DNA from: Neckera pumila
Lineage: Eukaryota; Streptophyta; Bryopsida; Hypnales; Neckeraceae
Direction of reading: 5' to 3'
Length of the DNA: 64,000 bases
Assembly (NCBI GenBank): GCA_963969595.1
Contig: OZ018408.1
Span: forward strand, 4,151,823 to 4,215,822
Both the position numbers and the translations under genes were made by a program. Below, in pieces: positions 48,444 to 60,225 of the stretch. The notes beneath the pieces were generated by a model. That model had not been told where the DNA came from. It saw only the letters and a list, made by a program, of their open reading frames with translations, and ran no database searches. Within the stretch, counting starts at the first letter, position 1, and every line of letters begins with the position of its first letter.

Positions 48444-50034
48444 TGGAGACCCTCCTCGCCTTCTATATGTATCTGTCCCGGCAGATACTTCAGTCGACAT
48501 CATTTCCTCACCAATGCTTGCCCTTGTCACCCACATTATAAAATCACTGAAAGTCACCATGTAAACCCACAGCAGCTCCTATACTACGCATCTTGAAGCC
48601 CTAGGATTCCAATTGCCGACACATAGCATAGATGAATCCACCTACTATGAAATCCTGCAAGACCAGACTGTAACCAGATCAACACTAAATTCATAAATAA
48701 GTGTAATATCTGCATACCCCAGTTACACTAAAAACACAGGAAAAATATTCATCTTTATAACCTTTCAGAACCAGGTCCGCATGATGCCAACCAAATTCAA
48801 GTCAGAGAAAAGGACCAGACCTCCTGGGGAAGTTCATGCGCATGGAGAAGCATAGCTCGTGACCAGCCACCCACTGTACCCTGGAGCATGAAAGCAATCC
48901 CGAGGGCCATGCCATTTGTGAAGTTACACTGCAACAAGAAACCCCAACAAACTACAGGAATGAGAGATGTACTCATGCGAATCCATAACACCTTTAACAA
49001 ATGCAAGTGTACGTTCGAGACTCAAGCCTAGTTGCGTTATACCTCTCGAAATACATTCGCCTTTCATAAATCCTTCCTTGTCCAAAGTGGTATTAACGTA
49101 AAAATAGATATGCTACCAGATATGCTAAACTCCAACATTACGACTCAGACATTCAGCCTGAAAACTGTCTGAAAATTGAATGCAAAAGATCATGAATCCA
49201 CCCTGTAAGGAAAATTGAGCCAACAAAATCACTACTCAGTGCTCCTAGCTGCAAATGACATATTTCTGCCCCTAGAATACCTAAGGTCATCATCTCAGAG
49301 AAACACACCTTCCGCACCAGTACATCCAGAGACGAAGCTCATGCACTCTATGACAAACCTCCTATTAGACTCGAAATGCTAATATGCCTGCATTGGAGGG
49401 GGAGATATTTCATGTTACAGAGAATCGCTCTATAAGCGATTGTAGGTTACCAAAGTCATACTGTTTCAGACGCATGCGACACTGCATTTTCCATTAGTGA
49501 ACACAACTTGTGTTCAATATTGTTGACACTAAAGGTAGTCAGTGCGAAGAAAACCTAAGAATCGTCATGGTATCGAACATACGAAATGCGCCTCTAGATG
49601 ACCCGACATAGTGAAGGCATACAAAAACCATGTTCTTGCTTTCTTGCTTTTGTGCACAAAATATGAACAAATTAAGGTTCGAAGCCAGCGCAACATCGTC
49701 ACTACAAATCAAAAGCGGCGACATCTGCATACAGACCGAAAAGCGTACCTGATCCTCTACTTGCACATGCCTTCACGAAGCATCCAAAGCCGCAACCTCA
49801 CAATATAAAACCCATCTGACTCTCCTCTTCCCTACCACATGTTCCAGAAGCACGACCAACGCAACGATTCCAGCCATTTCCCCGCCGCATGTCACCTGCC
49901 TCCCCGATCTACAAACCAAACCTTCTCACTATCCCAAACAGCTTCTGTTCCACTGAGCTCTTCACCACAACACCATCAAAAACATGCCCCAAATCCCCAC
50001 TACCCTGGCTGTTCTCCGAAACCTTGCAAAACCT
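48444..50034. other. 5' flank of the LRR kinase; no further gene
   Basis: Should contain the promoter and 5' UTR of the minus-strand kinase. I see no decisive TATA box. The composition is less AT-rich than the transposon blocks. Overlapping short open frames at 49,539-49,808 show no domain. Confidence 0.45.
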
Positions 50035-50370
50035 CACATTCACGAACACTGCTTCCCAAAGCTTCAGCAAAGCTCACAACCACTGCCTCCCAAAGATTGC
50101 AAAACCTCACATTGACGAACACTGCTTCCCAAAGCTTCAGCAAAGCCCACGACCACTGTTTCCCAAAGCTTCCGCAAAGATCACATGCACGAACACCGCT
50201 TCCCAAAGCCTCCGCAAAGCTCAACAACTCTGCTTCCCAAATGTTGCAAAACTTCACATCCACATCCACTGCATCCCAAAGCTTCCACAAAGCTCACATT
50301 CACGAGCACCGCTTCCCAAAGCTTCAGCAAAGCTCACCAACACTACTTCCCAAAGTTTCACGAAGTCTCC
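50035..50370. repeat. Minisatellite, degenerate 33-36-bp unit
   Basis: About nine units like CTTCCCAAAGCTTCAGCAAA followed by GCTCACA and CACTGC, partly arranged as pairs. Because the unit is nearly a multiple of three and lacks stops, long open frames exist in several frames on both strands (for example 49,889-50,527 plus and 50,000-50,290 minus). None is recognised as a protein family. Confidence 0.85.
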
Positions 50371-51578
50371 TTCCCAAAGCTTGAGCTCACCCCATCTGAC
50401 GCAGCATTTCCACGTCCCACATTGCCCTGTGGAGTCAAACGACGGCGCCCACCATGCACGCACACCGGCGAAGTGCTCGAGTAGCAGGCTTCAAAGCGGG
50501 ATCTTCGTTGCAGGAAGAAGGCCGTAATGCATCAATGCCATTCCTGAGCAAGTCCTGAGCAAGTCCTGTGAGAGCCAGAAGCACCAAGAGCGTCGTCCCA
50601 AAAGGAAAGAGACGAAGAATTGGCCATGGGCTGAGTCTGACGTTCTGACACCATCGCCAGCTTCGAAGCTGGTGGAGTACTGTACCGAACTCCTTCATTC
50701 CATGATGTCGTGGCATTTACGAGGGAGAGTTTTCTTTCCGGGGTTTCTCTGTTTTGCTTTCGTTTCTTTCCATGTTTGGATGATTCTTTCCAGGGGGGTC
50801 AGTGTTGGTGACTTGGTGTGGTCTGGAACTAATTAAGTTAATCAAGCGGTTCATTGTATTTAGTGCAAGCTCTGTTTCTGGTGTATTTCTAATGTATTTG
50901 TAACATTGCAGGTGCCATTTATTATTGTGCAATTAAGTAGTGAGAGCCGAGCTATGGAATTTATGTTTAATTGTTTATGACAGGAATGAAGCTTCTTCAG
51001 TTACTGGAGTGATTTCTAAGTTAAGTCATTGTTCACGTATTCATGGAATCATGGCAATTTATTGCTTTATTTCATTTTAATTCAATTTCCCTTCTGTGCC
51101 TTGGCGAACTTCCTCCTGACCTGCTCAACTTTAAAGTACCACGTGCAGTTTGAAAGTCAAAACCTGAATTTTCAAATAGCTCTTGCTTTTAAATTTTTTT
51201 TACATGCAGCTCCAACAATCTACTTTCTACTCCATTTATCTATTTTTAAAAATTTTAAAATTGTAATTTTTGTGACACTTTGAAGATAGCATCTTGAAAG
51301 CTCAAAATACATTACTTTCGAACTTTTTCTATCGAATTCTCTTGATGTGAGTCCAAGGAGTACACCAATTACACCATGATGCTTGTCACTACTATTTTCA
51401 TATCTTGTGAAAATTTCATATTATTTTAAGCATTTTTGTAATTGTTAGAATTTTATAACAAAATTTCTTCAAAAAATCACAAAAACTACAATTCAATGTT
51501 TTCAATTATGAAAAATGAGATTAAATTTCATGAATATATTACGACTTGTAAAAAATATCAAATTTTGAAATGTGTGTT
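50371..51578. other. Intergenic, nothing recognised
   Basis: GC-balanced to about 50.7 kb, then AT-rich. No gene was recognised. Confidence 0.45.
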
Positions 51579-51582
51579 TTAA

Positions 51583-52501
51583 CCTCTATAGGACCAACAT
51601 GCATTTTTTTTGGCAATATAGCAATTTTAGGCAAGCTGGTGTGAATAAGGATTTGAATATATTAGGCAGAAATTTTAATTGAAAGTGTAGACAAGGAGTC
51701 TCTTTCCTATGCACTAAATTTTATGACATTTGGAAATATAAGTCAAAAGTTATGACTTAATATATTTTCTCTTTTGTAAATGGGTAGTCCAGGGAGATTC
51801 TTAAAATCACCTTTTTTAGAAACAAAAATTTGAAATTGGTTTTCCAGATTTATATATACGTGGAAAGCTTTGAATCATTTAATTTTGATCAATGAGATGA
51901 AAGTTATGCGGAGTTTTAGTTTGCGGGCAGTTCTTGATTTTCTATTCTAAAATAAACTTTGAAGTCATTTATTTAACTCAAATTTCAAGAATTTTGGAAA
52001 AAATTAAAATAATACAATGTAGATTGTTTATTACAACATTACAACCATTGGAATTGTCATTTTTAAATTCCATAATTAAATTCTTAACAATTGAGTACTT
52101 TGAATCATTTTCTACTTCTTTCTATATAATATTTTTTTCCTATATGTTGTACAATTCCAAATTATCTAAAAAATTTCAAGCCAACTTATGTAGGAAAATG
52201 AATTTAAAGAAGCATCACCATTGAGGACATTTTTCATAGAAAAGTGAGGTTGTGAGTGCACCTGCATTGCTTTTTGTAGGGCCAAAAAAATGATTTCAAT
52301 GAAATTGAATGCTTATATCTTGCAATCCACATGGTGGAAATTTCTGAAATGTTTAGCACATGTTCTCAAATCAGCATACTACAAGATCCGACCTATGGTT
52401 ACATGTGTCAAAAAATGTTTTTTTCACTAATTTGGTATTTGTACAAGCAATGGTAGTTTTTAAGCATTTTCAGTGAAAGTATAGTCGTGGAACTTTAGGA
52501 G
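51583..52501. mobile_element. TTAA-flanked MITE, type II copy (919 bp)
   Basis: TTAA at 51,579-51,582 and 52,502-52,505. Ends CCTCTATAGGACC and GGAACTTTAGGAG. Nearly collinear with 18,441-19,373, including TATATACGTGGAAAGC and TGCAATCCACATGGTGG. The two copies let the family consensus be seen by eye. Confidence 0.8.
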
Positions 52502-52555
52502 TTAATGTAGAAATCTAATGAAGTTGACCAAGTCCACACATAAAATGTTCTGTAA

Positions 52556-53460
52556 CCCCTAAAGGACCAAGGCCTTTTTCTTGCCAAAAAACACTTAAAA
52601 CTATCTTTTCTATTGTGTTGAGTATAAAAACTGAAATTTGTTTTTTTGCACATCTAACTAAAGTATCTTACACCTAAATAGTATGAAAATGTGTAGAAAA
52701 AATTTCAAGAATTTTGTCCGCATAGATTGTAAGATATCTGCGTTTAAAGTGAACCAAACAAATTTTTCAGCACATTGTGGGACTAGATTATTTGACTATG
52801 AACCTTCTTAACTTTAATTTTTTGCATGATAAATTTTTAAGCTTTCAATCTTTATGGTGGAGAATTGAGTTGAGAGTCTAGGAAAAAAAATCAAAAAAAT
52901 CTTAATTTTTCTTCTTTAAAAACTTGTTAAATAGAAATAGGTACAAAAAAAAAAAAAAAAAAGCTAAATTATAAGTATCTCTAAGATGGAATTAAAATGC
53001 ATTAATACCAATGTGAGATTGTTCTAGCAAGCAAACTAAACCATGTAAAACTTTCTTTTTGAAAATTTGTGAAAATTGCATTCAAAGAAGAGTTCAAAAA
53101 GTTATTTTTTCAAAAAGATGTTTTAATTGTCCAAAAAACAAGATTTTCTATCATTTTCTCATAACAAATCCAAGTGGAATAAATCAAAGCTTTCCGTGTA
53201 GACAAAAATATAATCTATGAGTAAAAAAATTTAATAAAAAATTTTGAAATTCTTTTTTGTTGCCCCCTCTCTTTTGTTTTGAGCTTATTTGGGCATGACT
53301 TTTGTTCCAGGGCACCAATTGGAAAAAAGTTATATTCTCACAAAGGTAATCAATTCATCTATCTTAAAAAAAAATTCAAAAAATCAGCACAAAAGTTGAG
53401 ACCATAAGAACTTGCCAAAAATCCCATTTGTCCATCAAAGGGACAATGGTCCTTTAGGGA
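52556..53460. mobile_element. TTAA-type MITE, type I copy (905 bp)
   Basis: Begins CCCCTAAAGGACCAAGGCC after GTAA (a likely mutated TTAA) and ends GGTCCTTTAGGGA before TTAA (53,461-53,464). Interior as in the other type I copies. It lies only 50 bp from the type II copy on its left. Confidence 0.8.
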
Positions 53461-53464
53461 TTAA

Positions 53465-54938
53465 GGGTTATGGTAGGGACTCCCGAATGCACCACTAACC
53501 CATTATGGTACCATATTTGTGGACATATTTGTCTCCAAAAACATGAATTATGTACTAATGGCAAGACATATACCATTAAGTTGATATTTCAACAATGAGA
53601 ATCTTTCATTTTGATGTGATTTTAACATTTACAACTTCTCATGCTTAAATACGGAACTTTACGATTAGAATATGTGACTATTTTTGAGCTTTTCAATCAC
53701 ACAAGAGGTGCAACAATGATCCAAATTGGGAGTGCTATGTCTCATTGGATCCAGCTCAATATAAGGACAAATTTTTATTATATGTATACACCTTGATTCA
53801 TGCACCTTCTATGACATAAAGCACACATAGGAATTAAAATGAAATAAAGCAATTGTGGCCAAAATTGGCCTTCTAAATCTCTAAATATTAATCCTTTAGT
53901 GTCTATGGTATTGTAACAAGAAGTAAACTATTGTTTGAAATACATGTATAAAAATTAGTATATAGAATATTGTAATCATTTAATCTTATAGAACTACGGA
54001 TATTCCTAGAATACATCTAATACAAAAAATTTCATCATAGAACAAAGCATCTTTTTAAGATCATAATGCTTGGATGAAGTATATTGCAAATGTAGAAAAT
54101 AATAATTTTAGTGGAGATTTTAAATCGTGTGCAATAGATGTGAGAGAATTTTTAGAAGTGAACATGAATTAATTCAATAGTGTGCGCATACTAATACTCA
54201 AATGACACATAATACATGTGCTCTGAGCTGTCCTACAAAGTTTATAGTGAATTTTGGAATTTGTGTATAACATACAAATGTTATTTAATATATTAATATA
54301 CAATCATTTATAATATACAATATTCTATAAAGAATAATAGAGAGAACATTCACTTTCAAGCAATGTATTGTCAAGATCATAGTATAAAAAATAAATTCAT
54401 ATAAATTTGTAATAATAATATGAAAATAATTTTGAAAAATATGGGAAAATACCAAAATTATATTACTATTTGGCTTTGCAATACTACATTGTACTGAAAG
54501 TTGTACTATTGGGGATATTTAATATGTGGCTACTTTTTATGATCATCATTTGTGACGAGGCTCAATTTTATTTCACCTCTCAATATATGATTGTATAGGA
54601 TAAACTTTATGTATTTTTTGTTTTGGTGACTCTTTTGGGCTATTTGGTCAAAACATTTCATATTTTATCAAAAAACAACGTAATTTCAACTGCTATCCAC
54701 TTTCATAAAGCTTCTCTATACATGAACCTAAAAAATGAACTCTTTCGACATTCTAAATGGATGAAAAATCATCCTCCTAAAAATTAGTGGACTCATCATT
54801 ACGTCCTTAGGCTTAATGTTAAAAGCATTTGGCCTTTTCCAATTGCATCCCCCACATCTAGACCTATCCAAGATCTTTAGTCTCACATTAAATAGAGGAT
54901 GCAATTGACAAACTAAACAATTTTAAGCATCCTTAATG
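53465..54938. other. Intergenic, nothing recognised
   Basis: Very AT-rich with no substantial open frame. CAATTGCATCC (54,840) and GGATGCAATTG (54,898) form a small inverted pair. Confidence 0.5.
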
Positions 54939-54940
54939 TA

Positions 54941-55803
54941 CAATGGGGGGACAAAAGTATTGTCACCCCCTTTTGTTTCCACACAAAACGCCCCCATTTT
55001 TAAACACTATTTTTTATGATTTTTATGTAACTCTTGGATCATTGCATTCCTACTTTGTCCCAATTATGCGAACCAAATTTCTACATCAAAAAAACAAAAC
55101 TCCATTTTTGGTGAATTTTTAAAGTCAATTTTTATGGTTTATATAATATTTTATTGAAAACAATTCATGATGAAATTTTTAAATTCAATTGCGGAGATAT
55201 GTACAGAATATCCATACGGACATCTTATCTTCAATAAACATTTCTAAAAAAAATTTACAGCTCTCTCAATAGAAAATTCAATATTGAAGTAACAATGTCC
55301 TAGTTTTGGAAAATAGATATATTTTTATTGTAATTAGATTTTGGCAAGGCAATTGTACCATCATGCTCAAATGTACATAATTAGATACAATGTGATGATT
55401 AAATAGAAAAATCTAATTACAGTAAAAATATATCTATTTTCCAAAATTAGGACATTGTCACCTCAATATTGAATTTTTTATAGAGGGAATTGTAAATTCT
55501 TTTAGAAATCTTTGTTAAAGACAAGATGTGCGTATGGATATTCCCTACATTTTTGCACAATTTTAATTTAAAAATTTCATCATGAATTGTTTTCAATAAA
55601 ATATTATATAAAACTATGAAAATTGACTTTAAAAATTCACCAAAATTTTTGTTTTCTGATGTTGAAATTTGGTACGCATAATCAAGACTAAGTAGGAATG
55701 CAATGATCCAAAAATTACATAAAAATTATAAAAAAATAGTATTTGAAAATGGGGACGTATGCGTGGGAACAAAAAGGGCGACGACACTTTTGTCCCCCCA
55801 TTG
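54941..55803. mobile_element. Foldback element with about 400-bp arms
   Basis: Left arm 54,941 to about 55,345 and right arm about 55,410-55,803 are diverged reverse complements around a short spacer. Ends CAATGGGGGGACAAAAGT and ACTTTTGTCCCCCCATTG, flanked by TA (54,939-54,940 and 55,804-55,805). Arm landmarks pair clearly, for example GGATCATTGCATTCCTAC against GTAGGAATGCAATGATCC, and CAATTCATGATGAAATTTTT against AAAATTTCATCATGAATTG. Non-coding. Confidence 0.85.
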
Positions 55804-55805
55804 TA

Positions 55806-55924
55806 CTAGAGAAGCTTCCAGGGAGGGTGGATTTGTAGCATGGTGAGACCGCTGGTGAGCCTGGAGGATGAGCCAACTGGCCAAAACATGCTTCAGAATT
55901 CGTCCTCCATGGAAGCTTCTCTAG
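55806..55924. repeat. Short palindromic hairpin
   Basis: CTAGAGAAGCTTCC at 55,806-55,819 is the exact reverse complement of GGAAGCTTCTCTAG at 55,911-55,924. The roughly 90-bp loop is GC-richer than its neighbours. It adjoins the right TA of the foldback element. Confidence 0.75.
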
Positions 55925-55928
55925 CATT

Positions 55929-56082
55929 AAAGCGTTGGAAGTCTGATTTGTCTATACGTAGAATTCAAGAAACTGTATATGGACAGACCACATATGGGCA
56001 GACCTAGCCGATTATGTCCCAGTTGCCAATTCTACCAAAAATAACTGCTCAAAAACAAGACAAATCAGACTTCCAACACTTT
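55929..56082. repeat. Foldback repeat with 25-bp arms
   Basis: AAAGCGTTGGAAGTCTGATT (from 55,929) pairs with the segment ending at 56,082, with one mismatch over 25 bases. Inner words GTAGAATTC and GAATTCTAC-like text pair too. It sits directly against the TTAA of the next MITE; its right arm overlaps that TTAA. Confidence 0.75.
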
Positions 56083-56084
56083 AA

Positions 56085-57003
56085 CCTCTAAAGGACCGTT
56101 GTCCTTTTGGGGGACAAATGCGTTTTTGGGCAGGTACCTACGGGCTGAAATTTTGGCGTAATTTTTTGAAACTTTTTTTGAAGATAGAAAAACTGATAAG
56201 CTTTGTGGGAATATAATTTTTTTCACAATCGGTGCCCGAGAAAAAAAGTTATGACCAAATAAGCTCAAAATAGGGGACGGCGGGCAGCAAAAAGAAATGG
56301 AAAAAAATTTGAATTTTTTTCTTTATATTTTTTTTCTCATAGATTATATTTTTGTCTTGTCGGAAAGCTTTGATTCATTCCATTTGAATTTGTTATGAGA
56401 AAGTTATGGACATTCTTGTTTTTTGGGCAGTTCGAGCATCTTCTTGAAAAAAAATAACTTCTAGGATGCATTTCTGAATGCAATTTTTTCAAATTTTTCA
56501 ATTTTTTTTTTTTCATAATTTATATTACTTGCTAGAACAATCTCATATTGGGATTAGTGATTTTTAATTCCATCTAAAAGATATCAATATTTTAGATTTT
56601 TCTTCTATCTCGTACCTACTTCTACTTAACAATTTTTTAAAGAATGAAAATTAATTTTTTTTGAATTTTTTTTTCCTAGACTCTCAACTCAATTCTCCAC
56701 TATAAAGATTTAAAGCTCAAAACTATGTAGTGTAAAAATTTTAAGTTTAAAATGTTCAAAGTCAAAAAATCTAGTCCTGCAATGTGCTGAAAAATTTGTT
56801 TGTTTCACTTTAAACGCAAATATCTTGCAATCTATGCAGTAAAAAATTCTGAAATTTTTTCCACACACTCTCATACTAGTTAGGTGTAAGATCCTATGGT
56901 TAGTTGTGAAAAAAAAACATTTTTCACTTTTTTTTACTTTTTGCTATAGAAATGGCAGTTTTGAATGTTTTTTGGCAAAAAAAGGGCCTTGGTCCTTTAG
57001 AGG
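56085..57003. mobile_element. TTAA-flanked MITE, type I copy (reverse, 919 bp)
   Basis: TTAA at 56,081-56,084 and 57,004-57,007. Ends CCTCTAAAGGACC and GGTCCTTTAGAGG are perfect inverted repeats of 13 bp. Interior is the reverse type I body (GTTGTCCTTTTGGGGGACAA, CAATCGGTGCCCGAG, CTAGTTAGGTGTAAGATCC). Both ends share the same C-to-T change, suggesting end conversion or a sub-family. Confidence 0.88.
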
Positions 57004-57007
57004 TTAA

Positions 57008-58296
57008 AGTACTCTATCAAATGTAGATTAAAAGGAGAGAGGCAATGTTCCAATTTTGGGCAAATTTTCGCTAGTTTCCAACTTGTTTTTTGTTATCGGT
57101 ACTAGCTCCCTTTCTGTTACCAAAAAGTAGAAAGAAGTGGATGGAATTGCCATAACATCTCATAAAAATATACTATTTGTCAAAATTTGGATGTAGTTTA
57201 CTAATTACAGTCCATATGGTGATGAAAGTGAGGGATGGATGCCCCAACTGGATGCTTGAAGTTGTTAAGTTATGACCTGCCGCTGTGCGCGACTGCGTGC
57301 GTCCCAGACTCCCAGCGTGCCTTGTCGCTCTACCAACCCCCAAAGCGAGCCAATTCTAGAATTATAAGCTCAACAAGCCGCTTGTTGAGCTTCCATACAT
57401 TTGAAAAGCGGCATTGCTTCATCGCAGACCCAGAACAACTGTCACTCCCGAAAGTCCCTTTACTTTGAGTGGGGGTGGGACTGTGGGACTGTGGGACCAT
57501 GGGAGACTGGGAGTGGCTAAGTTAATGCTTCAATAACTGCAACATCCAAACAGAAATTTATTGCAAAATGCTTTCCGACTGGCTATCTTCACGGCCCACT
57601 TCGATCCGTCTTTTTACAGTTAGTTTCGACAGTGTGATTTTCACCGATCACGGAAGGTGGCGGACGGATCGACGATACAGTATCAGGTTTGCTTTGAAAT
57701 TGTAAGTTTTATAACTTACTCCGTATTTCAAAAGTTACTGTAGGTCCACTGCAGTATAGTACTGTAGTGCAGTTGTGATGCAGGGGAAGGAAAAGGGAAA
57801 AATGAGGCACTACTGTGATACTACGGAGTACTGTACATCTCTAACGTAGAAGTGAGCTGAGGCGGTCTGAAACTCTGAAAGATGTTATATCATTTCTTTT
57901 ATGTAAGTTACTGTGATCGAGTGTGTTCAGAAAAATAACTGAGCCAGGTCAAAGGACTGATCGATAAATTAAGCACTCACGCATCAGGCATAGAAGTGGG
58001 AAAGTAACTGAAGTTACGTGACAATAAAAAAACTGACAACCGAGTGCTCGAATGAATTCGCTACCGGTGGTATATTTTTTAGACCACGGTTTTGGATTTT
58101 ATATAATACGGAGTACTCCGGAGTCCGGAGTAAAGGGTAACTACATTTGATGTCATGAAGAGGGCCGTGCAGACGGAGTTGACACTGGACTGAACCAGTC
58201 GTTGTGAATCATCACTGCCCCCCGAGCCCCTGTTCGGTGCTTTGCCACCATAACTCCGCCCTCCCTACTGATCACTTCCCTCCTAACTTACACAAG
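57008..58296. other. Intergenic, GC-balanced, motif-rich, no gene recognised
   Basis: Contains ACTCCGTA/TACGGAGT words at about 57,718, 57,824 and 58,105, and AGTACTGTAGTGCAG at about 57,757. The short open frame at 57,235-57,468 has no known domain. Confidence 0.45.
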
Positions 58297-58381
58297 TGAA
58301 ATTAGGTTGCCCCATATTATAGTTGACCATGTCTGAATGTGTTAGATATGAGAAATTAGTGTGGGGCAACCTAATTTCACT
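58297..58381. repeat. Small foldback, 20-bp perfect arms
   Basis: AGTGAAATTAGGTTGCCCCA (58,297-58,316) is the exact reverse complement of 58,362-58,381. TACACA and TGTGTA lie just outside the arms. It could be a very short MITE. Confidence 0.85.
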
Positions 58382-58402
58382 ATTTTGTGTAGTTAATTAT
58401 TA

Positions 58403-58748
58403 GAGAAAATTTACCCTATTGGAGGGCCGTTCGAAGTTGACATGCCATGCTATTTCATGCATGGCTTATCAACTTCAAAAAGTGCTCTTGGTGAGCAATC
58501 AAAGTCTATTTCATAGATTTTTTTTTTTTTTTTCAAATTTTTTTGAAATTTAAATTGTTTTTAAAGATTGAATTTATTTTTTTATTTTTTTAAAAAAATA
58601 TTTGAAATTATGGGTTCCTGTGCCACTGTCACTGCAATTTCAGTTGGGCGGAAATAGGGAGAAAACAAATTTTTGAGCAAAAAATAAATAAATTTCAAGG
58701 TACCTCGGAAGGCTGTGGAGCACCCTTCCAAAGGCCTAAAATTTTCTC
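58403..58748. mobile_element. TA-flanked MITE (family 3), copy b
   Basis: 346 bp. Ends GAGAAAATTT and AAAATTTTCTC, flanked by TA (58,401-58,402 and 58,749-58,750). Reverse relative to copy a at 14,066. Shares GTGAGCAATCAAAGTC-like, CTGCAATTTCAGT and AAGGTACCTCGGA words. Confidence 0.7.
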
Positions 58749-58752
58749 TAAT

Positions 58753-60221
58753 GTGGGCGTCATCTCTTCCCCCTCTCAAGAGGGATAATGCCTCCCGAGA
58801 TTCCTGGAAGGTAATTGAATTATAATCTAAGAGTATCTATTGGTTGCTTTATACTACATTCTTTGACTGCTCTGACAAGTTTCTTGCAAGGTGGTGTTGA
58901 AGCATTGGTTTCTTACGTGACTACAGTGTTGGAAGATTATGATTGGCTAGAGTATTTCATTTCAACTGGAACTTTGCAAGTTTCCAAGCTGGAGGGTCTC
59001 GCTTTTGGGGGGAGCAAAAAGGACCCCTTCAACACTCGTTAATAATGTTATGTTGTCTGAAAATTTCAGATTTTTTGAGGTAATTTTCTATTTGATATGA
59101 TTTCTTTTCACTTTTTCTCAAATAAATCTCAGAAAAATTAATATTCCACCAAAAAAAAATATGAAAATTTTGTGATGTAAAAGACATGTAATTTCATAAA
59201 AATGTGAAACAAAAAAAAATCCTTTTTTGTTAACATGTAGTTGCTAAATGGGAGCATTCAAAGTAATGGAATTTTAATTCCAACTCTATGGTCCATAGGC
59301 TTGGTGTTTTAGGGTTAAAGATTGGAAAGATGTAGTGATTGGAATATGATTGGGAAGAAGAGGGTTCATAAGGTATACATACTAGGAATTGCCATTTTGT
59401 ATGCTTTGCAAAGCTTGGTGGTCAAAATTTTGATGTGAAATTGTTAGCCTCATGGAGAGAAATCCAATCTAGGTCATTTCATATTTCTTTGAAACTCACA
59501 TAATATTCAATGAATTTTTAAAGTTGAAAGCATAGGATACCTATTCATGCCACTAGTCTCTCTTTAAATGGACACCCAAAAGATGCTCAATGAGCTTCCA
59601 TTGGTTGCTATGCCATAATTAACTACTTTTGGACTTTTGAAGAGTCTAAAATTCACAATAGGTAAAAAAATTTCAAGGAGATAATCATTGAGAGATAATG
59701 CAAAACATTAGGAGATCAATGTAAAACATTGAGAGATCTATACCAAACATCTGAAGATCTACACAAATATCTAGAATTCTCCTTTTTAAACGTTTTGTCC
59801 AGAATTCAATGATTGAATTGTCCAGAAGTAGTTAAATGAGGCATTGCCTCAAAAAACTCTTCAAACTTCCATTGATTTTTTCAATAAAGCTTGTGCTGGT
59901 GTAGATAAATATAGTTTTTTTTTGCCATCCATCTTAATTTATTGTCTCCTAAAGTCGGAGTGTTTGTTGTATTCATTTCATTTATACTCTCAATAGAGCC
60001 TCTCACAAAATTATCTTTCCTAATAGTATTCCTAACACAATTCTGTTTCTCAAAATTTGCTTACTAGTTAGATTCAATTTTTATGATTCATATTGTAAGC
60101 CATGAGCTCTAGATTTAATATCATCTTTGAAATCTCAAACAAATTTTCATGTTTATAGGCCTACAATTATAGTTCCACTATCATAAGTTGATCCATTCAA
60201 ATTAGAAAGATTTATGGGCTC
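58753..60221. other. Intergenic with a repeat remnant, no gene recognised
   Basis: The stretch 59,045-59,310 resembles 43.1-43.4 kb and ends GTGTTTTAGGG before TTAA (59,314), so a further decayed TTAA-type member is likely. The 75-codon open frame at 58,815-59,042 shows no domain. Confidence 0.4.
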
Positions 60222-60225
60222 TTAA

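Noticed and set aside
48444..48560. Extended N-terminus of the LRR kinase (39 more codons)
   Set aside because: The downstream Met starts directly with a signal peptide; the upstream extension would bury it and is not like the family.
49839..50527. 181- and 212-codon plus-strand open frames
   Set aside because: They read a stop-free minisatellite in two frames at once; no family signature, and similar openness on the other strand.
58815..59042. 75-codon open frame with ordinary-looking protein sequence
   Set aside because: No recognisable domain, no splice model, and it lies between repeat remnants.
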